A stretch of 64,000 bases of DNA from Trichuris trichiura (GCA_037903355.1 JBAJFE010000006.1:62001-126000); one strand, 5' to 3'. Shown: positions 11,506 to 24,090, numbered from the stretch's first letter. A program made the numbers and translations. The notes: generated by a model from the sequence alone, not told the origin.

Positions 11506-14500
11506 CATATACTGTAGGAAATCATATATACAATCTATGTATTTATACGGGCACGGTTAAGTTCTGCCCGGCTAGAGCAGATCTTGATAGCCAGCAAAGG
11601 TTCTACGACCGAGGTACCCACTTTTCTCGCATCCCTATCGGCTATCCTGTTCCGCCGCTGCATAAGCCTAAGCCACGATATAAGGAAAGCATCAACGGCA
11701 AAGTATCGAGAAACAATCTACTATCCCCCGTAGGTGTCGCTACTGTAGGCTTGCAGGGGTGCCGGTAAAGCTACTCGAATGAATACTTTGCCGGACTGCC
11801 CTTTGGCACTGTAGAGAATGCCTGAAAATTGTATGAAATATTGGGTGTTTTATATATTGCCTAATGATTTTCGGCAGTACATAGACTGCCTAGTCGTTCT
11901 ATGCAATGCTTAATTCCATACGTTGACTGTAACGGATGTAACTGGAAGGATTCTAAAAAAATAACTTTTGATCCTCGCCATGACGCAATGTTATGATGAT
12001 TTTCGGCTTATTTACAGAAGTATCAATTTTGTAAGCTAGTATATGAAGTAGCGTCACTTGAGATCTCATCTGGAAAGTCATGAACGTGCGACATTACGTC
12101 GATGCACAACATTTACCTGACCTCAGTATTTCAGATATGGATTTTCTAATTTTTCGTGTGGTATACATTATCAGCTGGTATGATTTATTCATGGAAAGGA
12201 TTCGCAACTGAAATTAATGGCTTTTCATGAAGATTTAGGAGGAGACGAAGTTTCAGATAAACGGTTGGAATTTTCAGCAAAGAATATTAAAGTACACCAA
12301 ACCTATTAGAACTGGATCTCCCTAAAGAATCTGACAACTTATGCTTCGATTTCTGAAACAACATGCAAATGCCACGATTCTGAAACAGAGACTTACAGGA
12401 TTCAAGGAGAAAGAAAAACAAACAAATAGTCAAGTAGAAAGTTTCAAAATCCAATTATCTGTAGATTTATGAATGATCGTTTTTACAGCTCAGCATAAAC
12501 ATACAAGCTTGTTAAGACGAAAGCTTGAAAAACAAAAATGGAAAAAGAAAGCAAACAAAATAGTTCAGAGCCTTGTCAATAGTGATCCCTGAGAATGTTT
12601 TTCCCTGAGGCTAAACATTACTTGCAAACATTTAAGCTGAAATCAACGACTGTTATGACGGAAATAGCGGCTCTACGCAGTGGCAAGAGGGCGCTTAATT
12701 TGAAAAAAACAGTAAATAAAAGCCAATTGGAAACTAATAGAGACACCAACTCATATAACAGTGATAATACTGTGCAAAGCATACTACTCACCTTCACAAG
12801 TTCTACCATCCTTGCCAAGCTGAAAGCCGTGTGGACATCTACACTCAAACGAGCCTGGCGTGTTTACGCATTGTCCAGCGCAGAGACCGCTTCCTTGAAA
12901 CTTATAAAGTGCGCATTCGTCGATATCCAAGCAGGTTGAGCCGTCAACGCCAAGAGTGTAGCCACGCTCGCAGGCGCATTGGTACGAACCAGGTGTGTTA
13001 ACACAACGCTGATGGCAAGATGCCAAGTTCTGCCTGCATTCGTCAATATCTGAAACTTGATCGTTGTCACGAAGACGAGGAACACAACCAAAGTAGCTAA
13101 TCCTTTGTACCAACACAGCTGCGCATATCCTGGCTTTGCTGATAGCCCGGATGACAAACGCAGTGAAACGAACCGATAGTATTTTCGCAAGTGCTGTGGT
13201 GCAAGCATGCTTGAGGAGACTGACATTCATCCACATCTGGGAAGAGGCAGGGTCTGGCCCAGTAAGGGTCCTACCCTTTTACTGACCTTCGCACTGCTTG
13301 GTGGACGGATTGAAACGATAGCCGGTAGGGCATCGGCAATGGTAACTGCCAACGGTGTTCACGCACATATTGGCCTCAGGACAGGTATGCGTCCCCCGGG
13401 AGCACTCGTCAATATCTTAAAAACACTGCATATTCAAGCAAAAAAAGTTGCACCGGCCAAACTGCCATCGTACCAACGCAATTGCCGTCAACAGTGCTCC
13501 TCTCGTAACCAGAAGGGCAAGAGCTCTCTGAATTCTCACAGTAGTACGAACCTGTAAAGGCTTGACTCGTCAAGATTTCGACAGCGCTGAATTCGCTAAA
13601 CCTTGCGTATTACGGCACTTTTGTCCCGAAGGACAGGCATCAGGTAGATGGCACTCGTTCACGTCTGAGTAGTGAGACCAATAAGCAATGAAAAACTGGA
13701 ATGGATCCAGCTCACCTTGGCACTTGCCGTCCGAGCCCGGATGAAAGCCAGGACTACAGGTAACGCTGGCGATACAACGCTGGTTGCCGCTGTCCCATTG
13801 CTGGCCCGTTGGACAGAGTCGACGCTCGCAACGGAAGCTGCCATGGGCGTTGCGACAGGTAAAACCGGGACCGCAATTGTGGGTACCCAACATACACTCG
13901 TCGATATCTGCAAAACACCGCCTCGCTTTACAAGATCTGTCTGCTTCAAGTCAGGAAAAGTAAATTAAGGGTCAAAACATGCAACATAGCAAAAAGTCAC
14001 GAAGGGAAGAAAGAAGCGCATTGCACTGCTTACCCACGCAGGTATCAGTTTCTGAGTCTAAGTAGTACCCGGTTCCACAGCTTAGCGTTCTGATGCAACG
14101 CCAAGACCTGTTTTAAAAACGCACAGAGGTTAGCGTAACCGGCAGCCTGTTGCTTTCAGTAAAAACGTGGCGTCAAAAAGTCTACGCAAACTATACGCGT
14201 TGTTTAAAAAGGAAAGAGCAGAGTAAAGAATGCAGAAAAATTCACGACAAGCTTGCAATGATCGAACGTTGGCAAACGATCGTACCCGACAGTGTTAATG
14301 CAACGTTGTCCAACAATGCAATCGTCACGGTAGAGCAGGCATTCATCAATATCTCAAAAACATGCCATTCTTAGCGAGCCTAACAAGTCAGTGGCAACAA
14401 CAGCTACCAACGCAGCGTCCAATTGTGGCATTCCAGGAAAACCCATTCAAGCAGTTACAACGATAGCTTCCAGGAGTATTTTCGCAAACCTGAGTGGTCG

Positions 14501-15357
14501 CATCACAAGTTGAGGAACCCTGGACACATTCGTCCACGTCTAAAGGCATAAGAATACGTCCACATTTGCCAAACAGGCTGCATTCCGATGCAGCATCTCC
14601 GGTTAGGCAGCTATTAATAGCACATGCATTTTCATAGTTAACTTTAGATAGACATGGGGATTTGGCCAGCTGGAAGCTCACCGGCGCACGTTCGACCGTC
14701 CGAGTTAAGACGGAAACCAGCTCTGCAAGAACAACGTACTACGGCAGGGTCGGAATCGTCGCAAATCTGCTCGCAGAAATTCTTATTTTCCGAACATCGA
14801 CCGCTGTCGGATATCGTCGCAGCTGTAAAGCGAACAAAGAGCTGACTGTTGTACAAAAAATAAATTACATACTATAGCGCTCATTAACGTCCGTTGTCGT
14901 AGCAGAGAACATGCGGACCTTGTCATCGTTGTCGCTTGGCTCTCCTCCATCACCGCAGCAACTTACAAATGCCTGCTTGCAACGCCTACTTACGTGGGAA
15001 GGAGGGTTACACGCTTCGTTCCTTTTCAATGTCTCCCTGCCAAGCAGGCAGCAGTGGCAACATTCCTTCAACGATAAAGAGCATCGAAATCGTAGCACTG
15101 TCCGTGCCCAGGTGACCTTACTTTGGTATGCTCTCGTCCGGGTGCATCCAAGCCGTTGCAGTCTTCTTCCGCTACTGCAACCGACTTGCCCTCGTCGCAT
15201 TTCGTTTCGTAGAGGGCCGTCAAGCAACATACGGTTGTAATCCGTGCGCATGCGATATCATTGTTTTCGGAGAACAGGCATTGTTTACTCGCAGCGTACG
15301 TTTTGCGCCCATTTAGGCAGCAGGCGCCCACGTGCCGACCGTTGGCGAGATGGATAT
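9504..15357 (-). CDS. fbl-1: Fibulin-1 (extracellular matrix glycoprotein), 5' signal-peptide exon not located
   Basis: Secreted calcium-binding basement-membrane protein. Exons high to low: 15357-15122 (anaphylatoxin-like, CC pairs such as [12 protein letters not shown]), 15065-14873 (CCHCCLLG, as in fibulin-1), 14822-14682 (EGF, DGRTC), 14539-14408, 14352-14286 plus 14107-14034, 13907-13716, 13664-13602 plus 13551-13474, 13415-13287, 13236-13111, 13049-12792 (two modules) and 10863-10737. From 14539 down these give nine cbEGF modules starting D-[IV]-[DN]-E-C, the fibulin-1 number. Most junctions are phase 1. Intron 12791-10864 is long (1.9 kb) and holds a TA-rich microsatellite. Two alternative 3' ends follow the last module (separate entries). 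The first exon here starts in phase 1, so a signal-peptide exon must lie above 15357; I could not identify it. Confidence 0.95.
10228..10666 (-). CDS. fbl-1: Fibulin-1 C-type terminal exon
   Basis: This exon begins after TTGTAG, with an excellent branch site TACTAAC about 20 nt before it, and completes the codon left by the exon ending at 10737. It encodes [14 protein letters not shown], then the fibulin C-terminal domain ([14 protein letters not shown] ... [17 protein letters not shown] ... [15 protein letters not shown]). The closing IFLFVSA matches vertebrate fibulin-1C. Its stop codon is at 10228. Splicing to this exon excludes the 1D end below it. Confidence 0.9.
11468..11514 (+). repeat. 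TA / ATACAT microsatellite
   Basis: A run of alternating TA passes into repeated ACATAT units. It sits inside the long fibulin intron between the exons at 12792 and 10863. Confidence 0.9.
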
Positions 15358-18300
15358 CTGAAGCCATGTAGTCCAATTAATTAGGGAAAACTTGCCCCTA
15401 AGTTATAACGCTAATGCGAGCGCAGACAAGAAGTGTCGTTGCTAGGATAGAAAATCTGACCTTCCGACCTACGTCAAGCTGAAAAGCAGTACTGATAGAA
15501 CAATAGCCGAAGATCGGAATATATTACAATTCTAAACAGTGGTAGCCAAGTGAGCACAGCTAATCCGGCAAACAACTTGTGAACGTCTGTTCATTCTTAC
15601 GTGCGTATCTATGCATTGTATTTATATTTTCATGCCATAACCTCATTTTGCCGCTCTAGCACAAAGTAGGAGACAAGAAAACGACGTTCTTTCAATGTGC
15701 ATATACGAAAGGAAAATTTTGAGAAAACGTCAAAGGGCAATAATGGAAAAAGAATTTATTGTCTGCCAAAAACTGGCTGAGATAAATACAGCGGATAACC
15801 AATGGACTGAGATTATTATTATCAAGGTAGAAATTGAAGGCACAGCAGGAATTACCGACTGAGAGTTCTTTCCGACGTTAATCTACGTTGATGCATCGTG
15901 AAAGAGATTACATAAAATATTTCTGTGGTTGGAAATAGTACAACGCTCTCATGCATAAGATCCACGCCCTTTCAGAAGCAACGCTGTTGATAAGAAGCGA
16001 AGGTCTCACCACAGGTATGCCAAAAGCTCAACAGAAATGCTGCAAACGTTTGCAGACGCATCGATGATGAACGCACGAGTTATTGGAGTGCGTAAAACTG
16101 CAGCCAGAAGTTGGGAGATTTTCTTTTGAAATTGACGTAGCACAACGAAGACGACGCAAAACAGCAGCAGACCGCGCGAGGTGTCTCCGGGAATACACGG
16201 TCGGAAGAAAGCACAAGCAGCAGCGGTTGCTGCTTGCTGTCGCACCCCTTCTGCAAGAACAGCCAACAAAGTGGGCGCAAGGAAGACAACACGTCACAAC
16301 AATAACTCTAAGCGCTTAAATTAGCACGCTGGACAGGAGTCGCTCATCCGAGACGGCGGTTCCCTCGCAGACGTGGTCTAACCACCCTGTCAGGACTGTC
16401 TCGTTGACTCTTATCTAGTTGCCGATAAATTGAACAAATAGGTGAGACCATATCTGCCAGCATCGTACTTTGAAGGCATAGCGAGCACAAAACTTTGAAC
16501 GTCTGACGAGCCAATGCCCCGTGAATTTTAGCATGGAAACAATCACGATTGGCAAAGGGACAGCCGTCTGAAAGTACGAATAGCATACCGTCTATTCTCA
16601 ACGTTACCTAACCAGTGGCGGTGGTGAGCTTTGTAAACTGTTCCCGTAAGACGGAATTTATTCATCACAGCCAGGTCAGCCGAAAAAATCAGATGACAAC
16701 GCTCAAACTACTACAGACTAACGTGCGCGGGAAAGTAGCAATATCAGTAACCAAAAGCAAGAAAACGCTACTGTCATCATGTTACTGAAATGTCACTATT
16801 CGTAGTCTAACAGAAACGGCGCTCATTTTATCATTTGTCTAAGGCAGAGTTACGATAACACTGTTAAACACGCTAGTAGATAAAAGCGGCGCCGTACTTG
16901 GCTTCAGATTTCAACGTGATGTTTAATTCTCAGAAAAAGAAGCGAGATTTTCGAGGAATAAAGTCAAGCCGCAATTCCTAGCTATTGGGGAAGCGTTCAT
17001 AATTGGTCTTCAGCCCATGGCTTTGGCTCGCATTGGGTACTTTGTATTCAGGAAACGTATGCCTAAGTATTACAAGCAACTGTTGTAACTATTACGAATA
17101 CCAACGAATTGGAAAATTTATGAGTTAATATTCTAGACCGGTGAAAGAATATGGCATTCATACTATTTTCCAAATCTGCCAATAAATAGAATCAGGCCGT
17201 CTTCTTATATCTACTTCGCAGAAATGACGAGGCTACTTTCATCGTGTACTTTCCCAATGTTTATATCTTAAACGTGCGGGACTCGTCGTTAACAAAACAA
17301 GCAAAACTTCCGCGGAACACGCGTATGCGTAGTCCTTCACTCTTAGGAAAATACTGGAACATAGATTACAGTGCTTTACATAATGCGTACATGTTTCAGC
17401 TTTGAAAAGGACAACTCTTGCGTGTAATACGTAGCAGCAGGTGCAATATGTGCAAAACAATGTCGAGAGGTAGGTTGAACAGCGGGAAAGCGAATAAGGA
17501 TAACGGCTATACCTTACTTGTGAAATGTTACGCTGTGCGCGGGGAAAAAACTGCGATTATTCGATTTCAAAAGTGCACGCAAACAAACGTTGATAGATAC
17601 CTTAAGTATTGAGCATTGCAGTTAGCTGCATTCAGTAGATTATGCAGCGTTGCAAGCACTCTTTATTCACTCATCTGATAATGGATATTATCTCCGGAGA
17701 GAAAGTCAACAAAAATTCATTACATTTCTCGTTCGCAGCATTGCATAAACATCAACGAACGGCCCGGAAAGTGGAAGCTATGCAAATTTGAGCCTTCTTA
17801 AAGCACATTCAACTTGAAGCTCGCTGAGCGATCAACTTAAAGAAGGGGGCAGCATCGAAAGGATATTTAGATCAAACCCAACCGACAACGAGGATTATCT
17901 ACGCATTGACGGCTAGCTGGAACCTATGTCGCCTTTGAAAGGTAACGAACGCGCGACTTATTCATTGATTCTATCGAGTCGACCTAGACCAGCAGAGTGA
18001 CCTCTGATTACGTGCCTCGCCGCGACGAGGTCGCAATGTTCTCATAACTATCCCTAATTTGTACGCGTCATCTTGATCCCTTGTTGCGCAAATGGCTTGC
18101 CGGACGTTGCGTCACGGACAAAGGGTAGACCGACTCGACCGCGCGGTCATGTCCCTCGCTAATTCAATGAGCAGCACCAAAGAAGGACCAACCTCAAAGG
18201 AGGCCGCCCTCAGCGCTGCCGAGACAACAAAGATGCCGCCCAAGCTGACCAGCAACCTCACCCACGCTCGTCGGCTTCTTCTCGTTTTTTGTATCTGTTA

Positions 18301-19980
18301 TCTGTAAAAAACCAGCAAAAACGCCCTACCAACGAATGGATGAGCAAGCTGTACGCTCTGGCCCTGTCGTCAGCGTAAGAAAGGTAGAAAACATAGCTAG
18401 CCATGGAAAGATCAAAACACAGAAATGAAGACCCATCACCCCGTTACAAAGTACTCAGTATTTAACTTTCTTTGGCAAAAAGAATTCGAGATGAGCATAA
18501 GCGATCTACAGTAATCGTGATTAAGCGAATGGTTATCGGGTATGAGAAAAACAAACGTACTAAAAGGACAGCAGCCAGGATGCGTTACGTCAGGATCGGG
18601 TTCACCGACCGCAGGTGCCTACGGTCAGCTGACCATCAATAAGAAGAAGAGCAACGCAATTGTCATTTCGCTCAACTAAAGGAACGTTCCTCTTGGGTAT
18701 TAACCATTATCTTCGTGTGATAACCCGGAAAGTTGTTGACAGTGAAAATGCGCTGTCTGGGTCAGACGACCACCAGCTAGTCTGGTTCGTCTCCGTAGAA
18801 TTTGTCGCTGCCAATCATGTCGTCGCACTATGCCGGCATCCAACAGGCATGTAAGTTCACAAACGCTGCTCAGACAAAGGTTATCGAATTGTTGGCTACC
18901 TAACCAACCCTCGCGGATTGCAAAAGGCTTAAATGTGCGCAAAGCCTAAGCTGCGCTCTGCTTGAAATGGAAAGTAACATTATGGGGAAATTGTACGGCT
19001 AGATGAGCTGTGCAATACTGCAACCAAGGCGGTATTGCCGCTCAGTCCATCTGGACCTTGTGCAACCGGGCAGCCGGTACGCTAACGGCAAAATAAGTCG
19101 TGTAAATAGGAGACTAGCAAGATTCAGGGTCATACACGCAATATCCCTATACGACCGCTCTCCAGACTTAAGCAACAGACAGTTACATCATCACCGTCGT
19201 GGGAATCGCCTTTTACTAGGTTACGTGACTAATGGCCAGGTCGGGGCGACGGATTAGCTGGCCATTTCCCACACGAAAGGACAATGCCTAAGGCGGCGAT
19301 GAACCACGGTAGCCTACCATTGGCCACTAGCCATTCTCGCTCGCGAAAGGGCTATTTGCCTAGCAAAGCGTTCGCCAATGGAGGTGTGTTTCTAAGGTTG
19401 GACGATAACGAAGCCAAGCCCCATTGTGCACTCGGCCGACCGTCGGAACGGTCCATTCCCGTAGCGTCGTTACGTAAACTGTCTGCTTGAACTTCGAGGG
19501 CGAAAGTTCAATCCGCATAACCTTCGTCTGGTCGGCTCGATCACGCTTATCCAAAGTTAGTCAGCATTGGAGAAGCAACCCACGGCTGCCGGCTGATAAC
19601 ATCCCCGGTCTTGCGCACCCATCCCATCCGCCGTAATCTTACCAGGTAAGCCAATCGCTACAGGCGTAACGCCGTTCTTCTCACGTGCGACCCATCAAAG
19701 GCGCAACGCGCCAGCTACGGATACGCATGAGCGCTGAATTGTTCGTCAGTTATGCTACGCAACAATTTCGCCCTTAGGAAACGGTGCTACATCAAGTGAC
19801 ATCATTATGTGTGAAAGCTATAAGGGAAGGCCCATCGGAGACGTAGGAAAGTTAAAAGCTTAGGAGAACAGTTTCGCGACATTGCCGATCATTAATATTA
19901 ACGTAGCGCATACCTTTGAACAGTTGCTACAAAGGAATCCCAAACTTGTCTATCAATTAACTAATAATACGCTGGTAGGT
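15358..19980. other. 4.6-kb stretch with no recognised gene
   Basis: This must contain the fibulin promoter and probably its signal-peptide exon; a frame starting MLSSLRPLCWLFLQKG on minus near 16292 is a possible but unproven candidate. From about 17.9 to 19.8 kb the sequence is visibly richer in G and C than its flanks, with short frames on both strands and no family match. A degraded retroelement is possible, but I see no reverse transcriptase, integrase or terminal repeat. Confidence 0.4.
18306..18347 (+). repeat. Dispersed repeat, copy A (second copy at 63.6 kb)
   Basis: GTAAAAAA followed by CGCCCTACCAACGAATGG and ATGAGCAA matches 63638-63682 (CGCCCTACTAACGAACGG, ATGAGCAA) with few changes. 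About 20 bp on, the minus strand has CTGACGA (18373-18367), a hammerhead-like core element, but the GAAA partner is missing. Confidence 0.6.
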
Positions 19981-20049
19981 AAACATAATTTGCATATAAA
20001 TACAAGTTGCTTTTAACTTTCAGTTGACGACAAGAGAGTACTGAAAATT
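19981..20049 (+). promoter_or_regulatory. TATA-like box and splice acceptor upstream of the bZIP gene
   Basis: A TATAAATA sequence lies at about 19994-20001. The acceptor TTAACTTTCAG follows and ends 26 nt before the ATG. Either a core promoter close to a trans-splice site or the end of a 5'UTR intron would explain the pair. Confidence 0.4.
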
Positions 20050-20640
20050 ATGGCAGCAATAGAGCAACAGCCGAATACGCTTAATTCGCCAGCAATGTTT
20101 GATCAAAACAAAGTATTGAAGAACTATGCAGCAGGAATGACCATGCCAGGCATATACTGGCCGTCGGCGGCCAGTTTTGATAACTCTATGTACGCGGCGT
20201 ATTCTCAAGCCAGCGCGCTAGCCGCTGCCGCTGTTGTTAACGGTGCCGCAGGACAAGTACCTTCATCTCAGCAGGCTGGAAGCAGCGGTCCAGCTTCCAA
20301 TGGTTCTTCATCGACTCCACCCTATTCAGCCATGGTTACTTCCTCAACTCCAACGTTAACCGCCAGTATAGCGCTGCAGTCGCAGAACATTACGCCTTCG
20401 CCGAAAAAGAAGCCTGAACCTGTACCTGACCACATGAAGGATAAAAATTATTGGGAACGCCGAAAGCGCAACAACGAGTCGGCTCGACGGTCACGTGAAT
20501 CGAGAAGAATGAAGGAAGAGCAGATCGCTTTACGTGTAGTCTACTTGGAGCAGGAGAATTTGCAATTGCGTACAGAGGTGTCCATGCTTCGTAACGAGAT
20601 TGAGAAACTTCGAATGATTCTGTACAACGCACATCATTAG
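20050..20640 (+). CDS. bZIP transcription factor, CES-2/PAR-like
   Basis: Sequence-specific DNA-binding factor, nuclear. An intact intronless frame of 196 codons. Residues 1-120 are low complexity (Ala, Ser, Gly, Thr, Pro rich), typical of a transactivation region. From about 125 comes a PAR-type extension (PVPDHMKDKNYWERRKRNN), then the basic region NNESARRSRESRRMKEEQ with the conserved N-x-x-A-x-x-S-R contact residues. The leucine zipper (YLEQENLQLRTEVSMLRNEI) runs to the C-terminus at residue 196. The combination of KxxxYWERRxKNNE and a terminal zipper is that of the CES-2/HLF/NFIL3 group; which nematode orthologue it is cannot be decided by eye. It converges on the ATPAF2 gene, 280 bp away. 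Confidence 0.9.
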   Translation: MAAIEQQPNTLNSPAMFDQNKVLKNYAAGMTMPGIYWPSAASFDNSMYAAYSQASALAAAAVVNGAAGQVPSSQQAGSSGPASNGSSSTPPYSAMVTSSTPTLTASIALQSQNITPSPKKKPEPVPDHMKDKNYWERRKRNNESARRSRESRRMKEEQIALRVVYLEQENLQLRTEVSMLRNEIEKLRMILYNAHH

Positions 20641-20920
20641 CTACAATGACAAAGCGCATATACAGCTTTCCCTCAGTCCACAGTTCGGTTTTCTAGTCTC
20701 TCGTGGCAATACTTTCGTCTCAGCAAAAACTGTGCACCACCGCAAGACTTGTTTACTAATCCATAGCCGTTCGTCCACCTCTATGTCATCGCGTAGAACA
20801 GTGCCTAGAGCTCAATAGGTCGGTCGCATTGCTATCCTCTCTTTATTGAACCGCAAATTTTTACTTTCCAAGTAAAGAAAGTGTCTACGAACGCTGAAAT
20901 AACATTTGCGCAACTGAGAG

Positions 20921-23443
20921 TCAGCTTGAAGTAATGGACTTTGAACAATTCGTTTGAGAACATTCAACGTCGTTCAGCGGTTCTGAGCACTGAGACGTCG
21001 TCTCGCGGTGACTATTGAAATAAGCGAAGAGCAGACCGGCGGAAACGCGGCTGCACAAGTCGTAGTGTTCAATGTCGTGAGCCCACTGAACACGACCCCA
21101 ACGATCAGTCTGATAACGCTGTTCCAACGTAGCCAATTGGACCGCGTCCTCAACGCCGATTTGGTGTTCCAACATTGCCAAAAGCAGTAGCGCACTTTTC
21201 AATGATTCAACGGCATACTGGCAACCGACAAGCGAGGCAAAGTTGTATGCCAAAAAGAAACGGACCAGCGTATCCTTGGTTCGATCAGGCAACGTTGGAC
21301 CCACGATAATGCTAGTCGAGGGTGCCATTTCAATTTCAAAATGCCTCTGCAAACGGGACGATGAAGGAACAGGTAAGCTTTAGCGCTTCTTTCCGTAAAA
21401 AAAAACTTGAACACAAAAAGAGGCTAACAATGAGGAGCCAAAACACATAAAATCGTATCTTTAACTATGCGTAACTATTCCACATCAAAGGAAAGTCGAC
21501 ATGTAAAGCTTGCTTCTGTATAGTCTACCAACGTGTATTGTTGCGGTTGAGATGCGCGCAATGAACTGGCTGAACTGAACGAAAGCTATACGATTTGATT
21601 AAGATAAGCTCAACACCTACGGTCAATTCAGTTCGCTTGGTCAATAGTACGTCAAGGTAATGAAACAACAAAAAACATCAAAGAGCTCACTTCTCTCATG
21701 AACACAGGATCTTCTATTAATGAACACTAATTCACCAAACCAGTTAGCATAAAGCTGAAGAAAGCGCGTGGGATAACCGAAGATTCGGATAATTGAGTGG
21801 TCGCCACAAACTTGATTATACGAACCTTCTGTTATCCCTCTCAGCCGGGAGGCTGAATAATTTAAATCAACGAACATCTTTACTGATGCAGTGCAGCTTG
21901 GAATTTCATGTCTGAAACGTATTCTTGATGTTTCCATAAAGGGAGTTTCTCAAATAAGCGTCATTTTTTGACGTCGAATTGATATTAGCTGTTGTATAGC
22001 ATAAGCTATTGCAGCATTATCGGCCCACTCAATGGGTAATATTAGTCTGTCTGATCACCTTCGCGCTTACTAGCAGTAAGCAGCAAAACCGGTTAACCGC
22101 GGCTCCTGTAACGTACGGATTCAAAATAGGTGTACTGTAGAGGAAAGCTTGACAGGAGCACAATGACAAGAAAGAGAAAACGAAATCGACGACTGATTAT
22201 TAGTCTCTTCAAATAATAAAGAATGGAAAGTAAGCGAAAGTGCGACAAGAAATCAACGAGGTCAAAAACTGATTAATCTCTTCAAATCAAATTTTTGAAT
22301 AGACGAATGGCTGTAGGTCTTTTTACTAACCACTAAAGAGGCTAATAATGATATGGCGACGATGGAACACTGGTGCTAACGGAGAGTTGTAAAAGTTCTT
22401 GCTTTAACACATTAAACGGATTCGTCGCCAATTCAACTGTGAGAAGCAAAGTTGATAGTAAGGGAAATCGAAAAATAAACGAAAAACGAAGAAGACAAAT
22501 TATTCTGATAACCGAATTTTCGATAACTCAAAATTCTCCTCACTACAATTAGATTGGATAATCGAGTTTCTACTGAAGCATGACATGTCTATCTTACGGA
22601 TAGCAAAAAAAGGCCTTTTTCCGCAGAGTGTTTCGCGTAACAACACATAGGGTCAGCAGATCAATATTAGTGTTTCGAATTTGCCAAAAAGGAAGAATAG
22701 GTAAAATCAAGTAGATATCGCACGGCATTTCAAGTTCAAATAATTGTACAAGTATTAAGAATAAAAAATACAGCTTTCAGAAGCTATTTGAAAAAGTTTT
22801 TGCTTATTAAAATTGCTTGAACGAGAAAAGCTGCGCAATGGAAACAATATTTAAATTTTTTTTACACAAAAAAATATTATGCAAAGTTAAAGTGAAGTAC
22901 GTGTTCGTTGCGTCAACTCACAATTTTAAAAGCAATAGACAGCTCATGAACTACTACGCAGTTCAGTTAAATAAAGTTATTTGCAGTTCACCGCCGTTCT
23001 ACGTCGGCAAATCGTATTAAAAATGAACTTACTTTTGTCCAATCGATTATTTCACCCCATTTTTCCCGCTGCAATTCGTGCAGTTCCTTGGGATTTTCAT
23101 TCATGAAGAACAAAGTGTCCGACTCCAAATATTTCAGAATACTGCGTACCAATCCCATCTGGGTCTGGTTGGTGGGATTGTCAATAGCCGTGATACTAAG
23201 ACTAGTTAAACGCATATGGTTCATGTTCACTCGTCTATGCTGCGATTGCCACTCAATCGCAACGGCCATAGCCAATGGCTCAGAGCTTACTTCAAGCAGG
23301 TTGCCAAGTGGCGTACGTATAGGGCGACCGTCCAATTGTATAGCAAATCGTTCTGATCCCATTGGTACTACGTCAACGGTTTTGTAAAACCGAGTGAGCG
23401 ACTTGGTAGCGTACAGTCTTCGAAGCGTCAATGTGAGCCACAT
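20921..23443 (-). CDS. ATPAF2: ATP synthase mitochondrial F1 complex assembly factor 2 (ATPAF2/Atp12)
   Basis: Matrix chaperone that binds the F1 alpha subunit during ATP synthase assembly. Two exons, 23443-23033 and 21346-20921, joined in phase 0 across a 1.69-kb intron, give 278 residues, close to the human length. The start MWLTLTLRRLYATKSLTRFYK looks like a mitochondrial presequence. Family landmarks are RFYKTVDV, DGRPIRTPLGNLL, AVAIEWQSQ, TSLSITAIDNPT, SDTLFF, and in exon 2 TSIIVGPTLPDRT, LEQRYQTDRWGRVQWAHDIE. The ATG lies 6 nt after CGCTTAG, an acceptor-like site. NDUFAF2 ends 133 bp upstream on the same strand, suggesting co-transcription. The large intron holds nothing I recognise. 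Confidence 0.95.
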
Positions 23444-23576
23444 GGCTGGCTAAGCGATTAATTCGAATTACAAACAACTGCCGGTTCCAAAAGAGACACC
23501 AAGGTACAAAACCTTTAGAAAGAAACTGGATCGATTGGTCGAAAGTCGTTTATTCCAAACAAGTAGAAAAACACTG

Positions 23577-24090
23577 TTACTTGTTTTTTCGACCCGGTAT
23601 GTTTGTTGTACGCTGCTCAAAATCAGGGCGTCTCGGAAATGGGCGATTTCGACCAAAAGTGTTTTCGCTTGTGGCTTCATTGTCCGCTGCTTTCGTTGAT
23701 TCAACTGAATTGAAAGCATCTTTTTCGGCATTCGCTTTTCCCGCGTTCATTCTGTTTGCCAATTGTAGTTTGTTAAATTCTATTTCCTGCTCGGTAGGCG
23801 GATCAGTCCTTTGACCTGAAAGCCAGCATCTCCATTCCACCGGTACTTGATCCCAGTTCTCGTGATCCGCGGGAATATACCCTCTAAAAGGCAAACGCGA
23901 TCAAAGATTTAAGAAATCAGATTCCAAAAATCTGCCTATTGACAGGGCTAGCGGAAGTTCTTCGATCAGTCTCATAGTATACGTTTCCAAACGAGTCGCG
24001 ACCAACGACAGTATGCTGTGGGCTTTCTTGTTGAAATGATGCTAAAATATTTTTCCAAATGTAGGCGAAAACGCCCGGTCTCTTTGCCAT
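23577..24090 (-). CDS. NDUFAF2: NADH dehydrogenase assembly factor 2 (NDUFAF2/mimitin-like)
   Basis: Complex I assembly factor related to subunit NDUFA12, acting in mitochondria. Two exons, 24090-23936 and 23883-23577, give 153 residues. Exon 1 encodes MAKRPGVFAYIWKNILASF and VVGRDSFGNVYYETD, the family G-x-D-x-F-G-N-x-Y-Y core. Exon 2 encodes GYIPADHENWDQVPVEWRCW and then DPPTEQEI, matching the family P-x-E-W-x-x-W ... PPT motif. The only junction keeping the alignment uses a GC donor (AATAG/GCAGAT) with acceptor CTTTTAG, a 52-nt GC-AG intron. The C-terminal 60 residues are polar and low complexity. The ATG lies 3 nt after a TGCAG acceptor. Confidence 0.88.
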
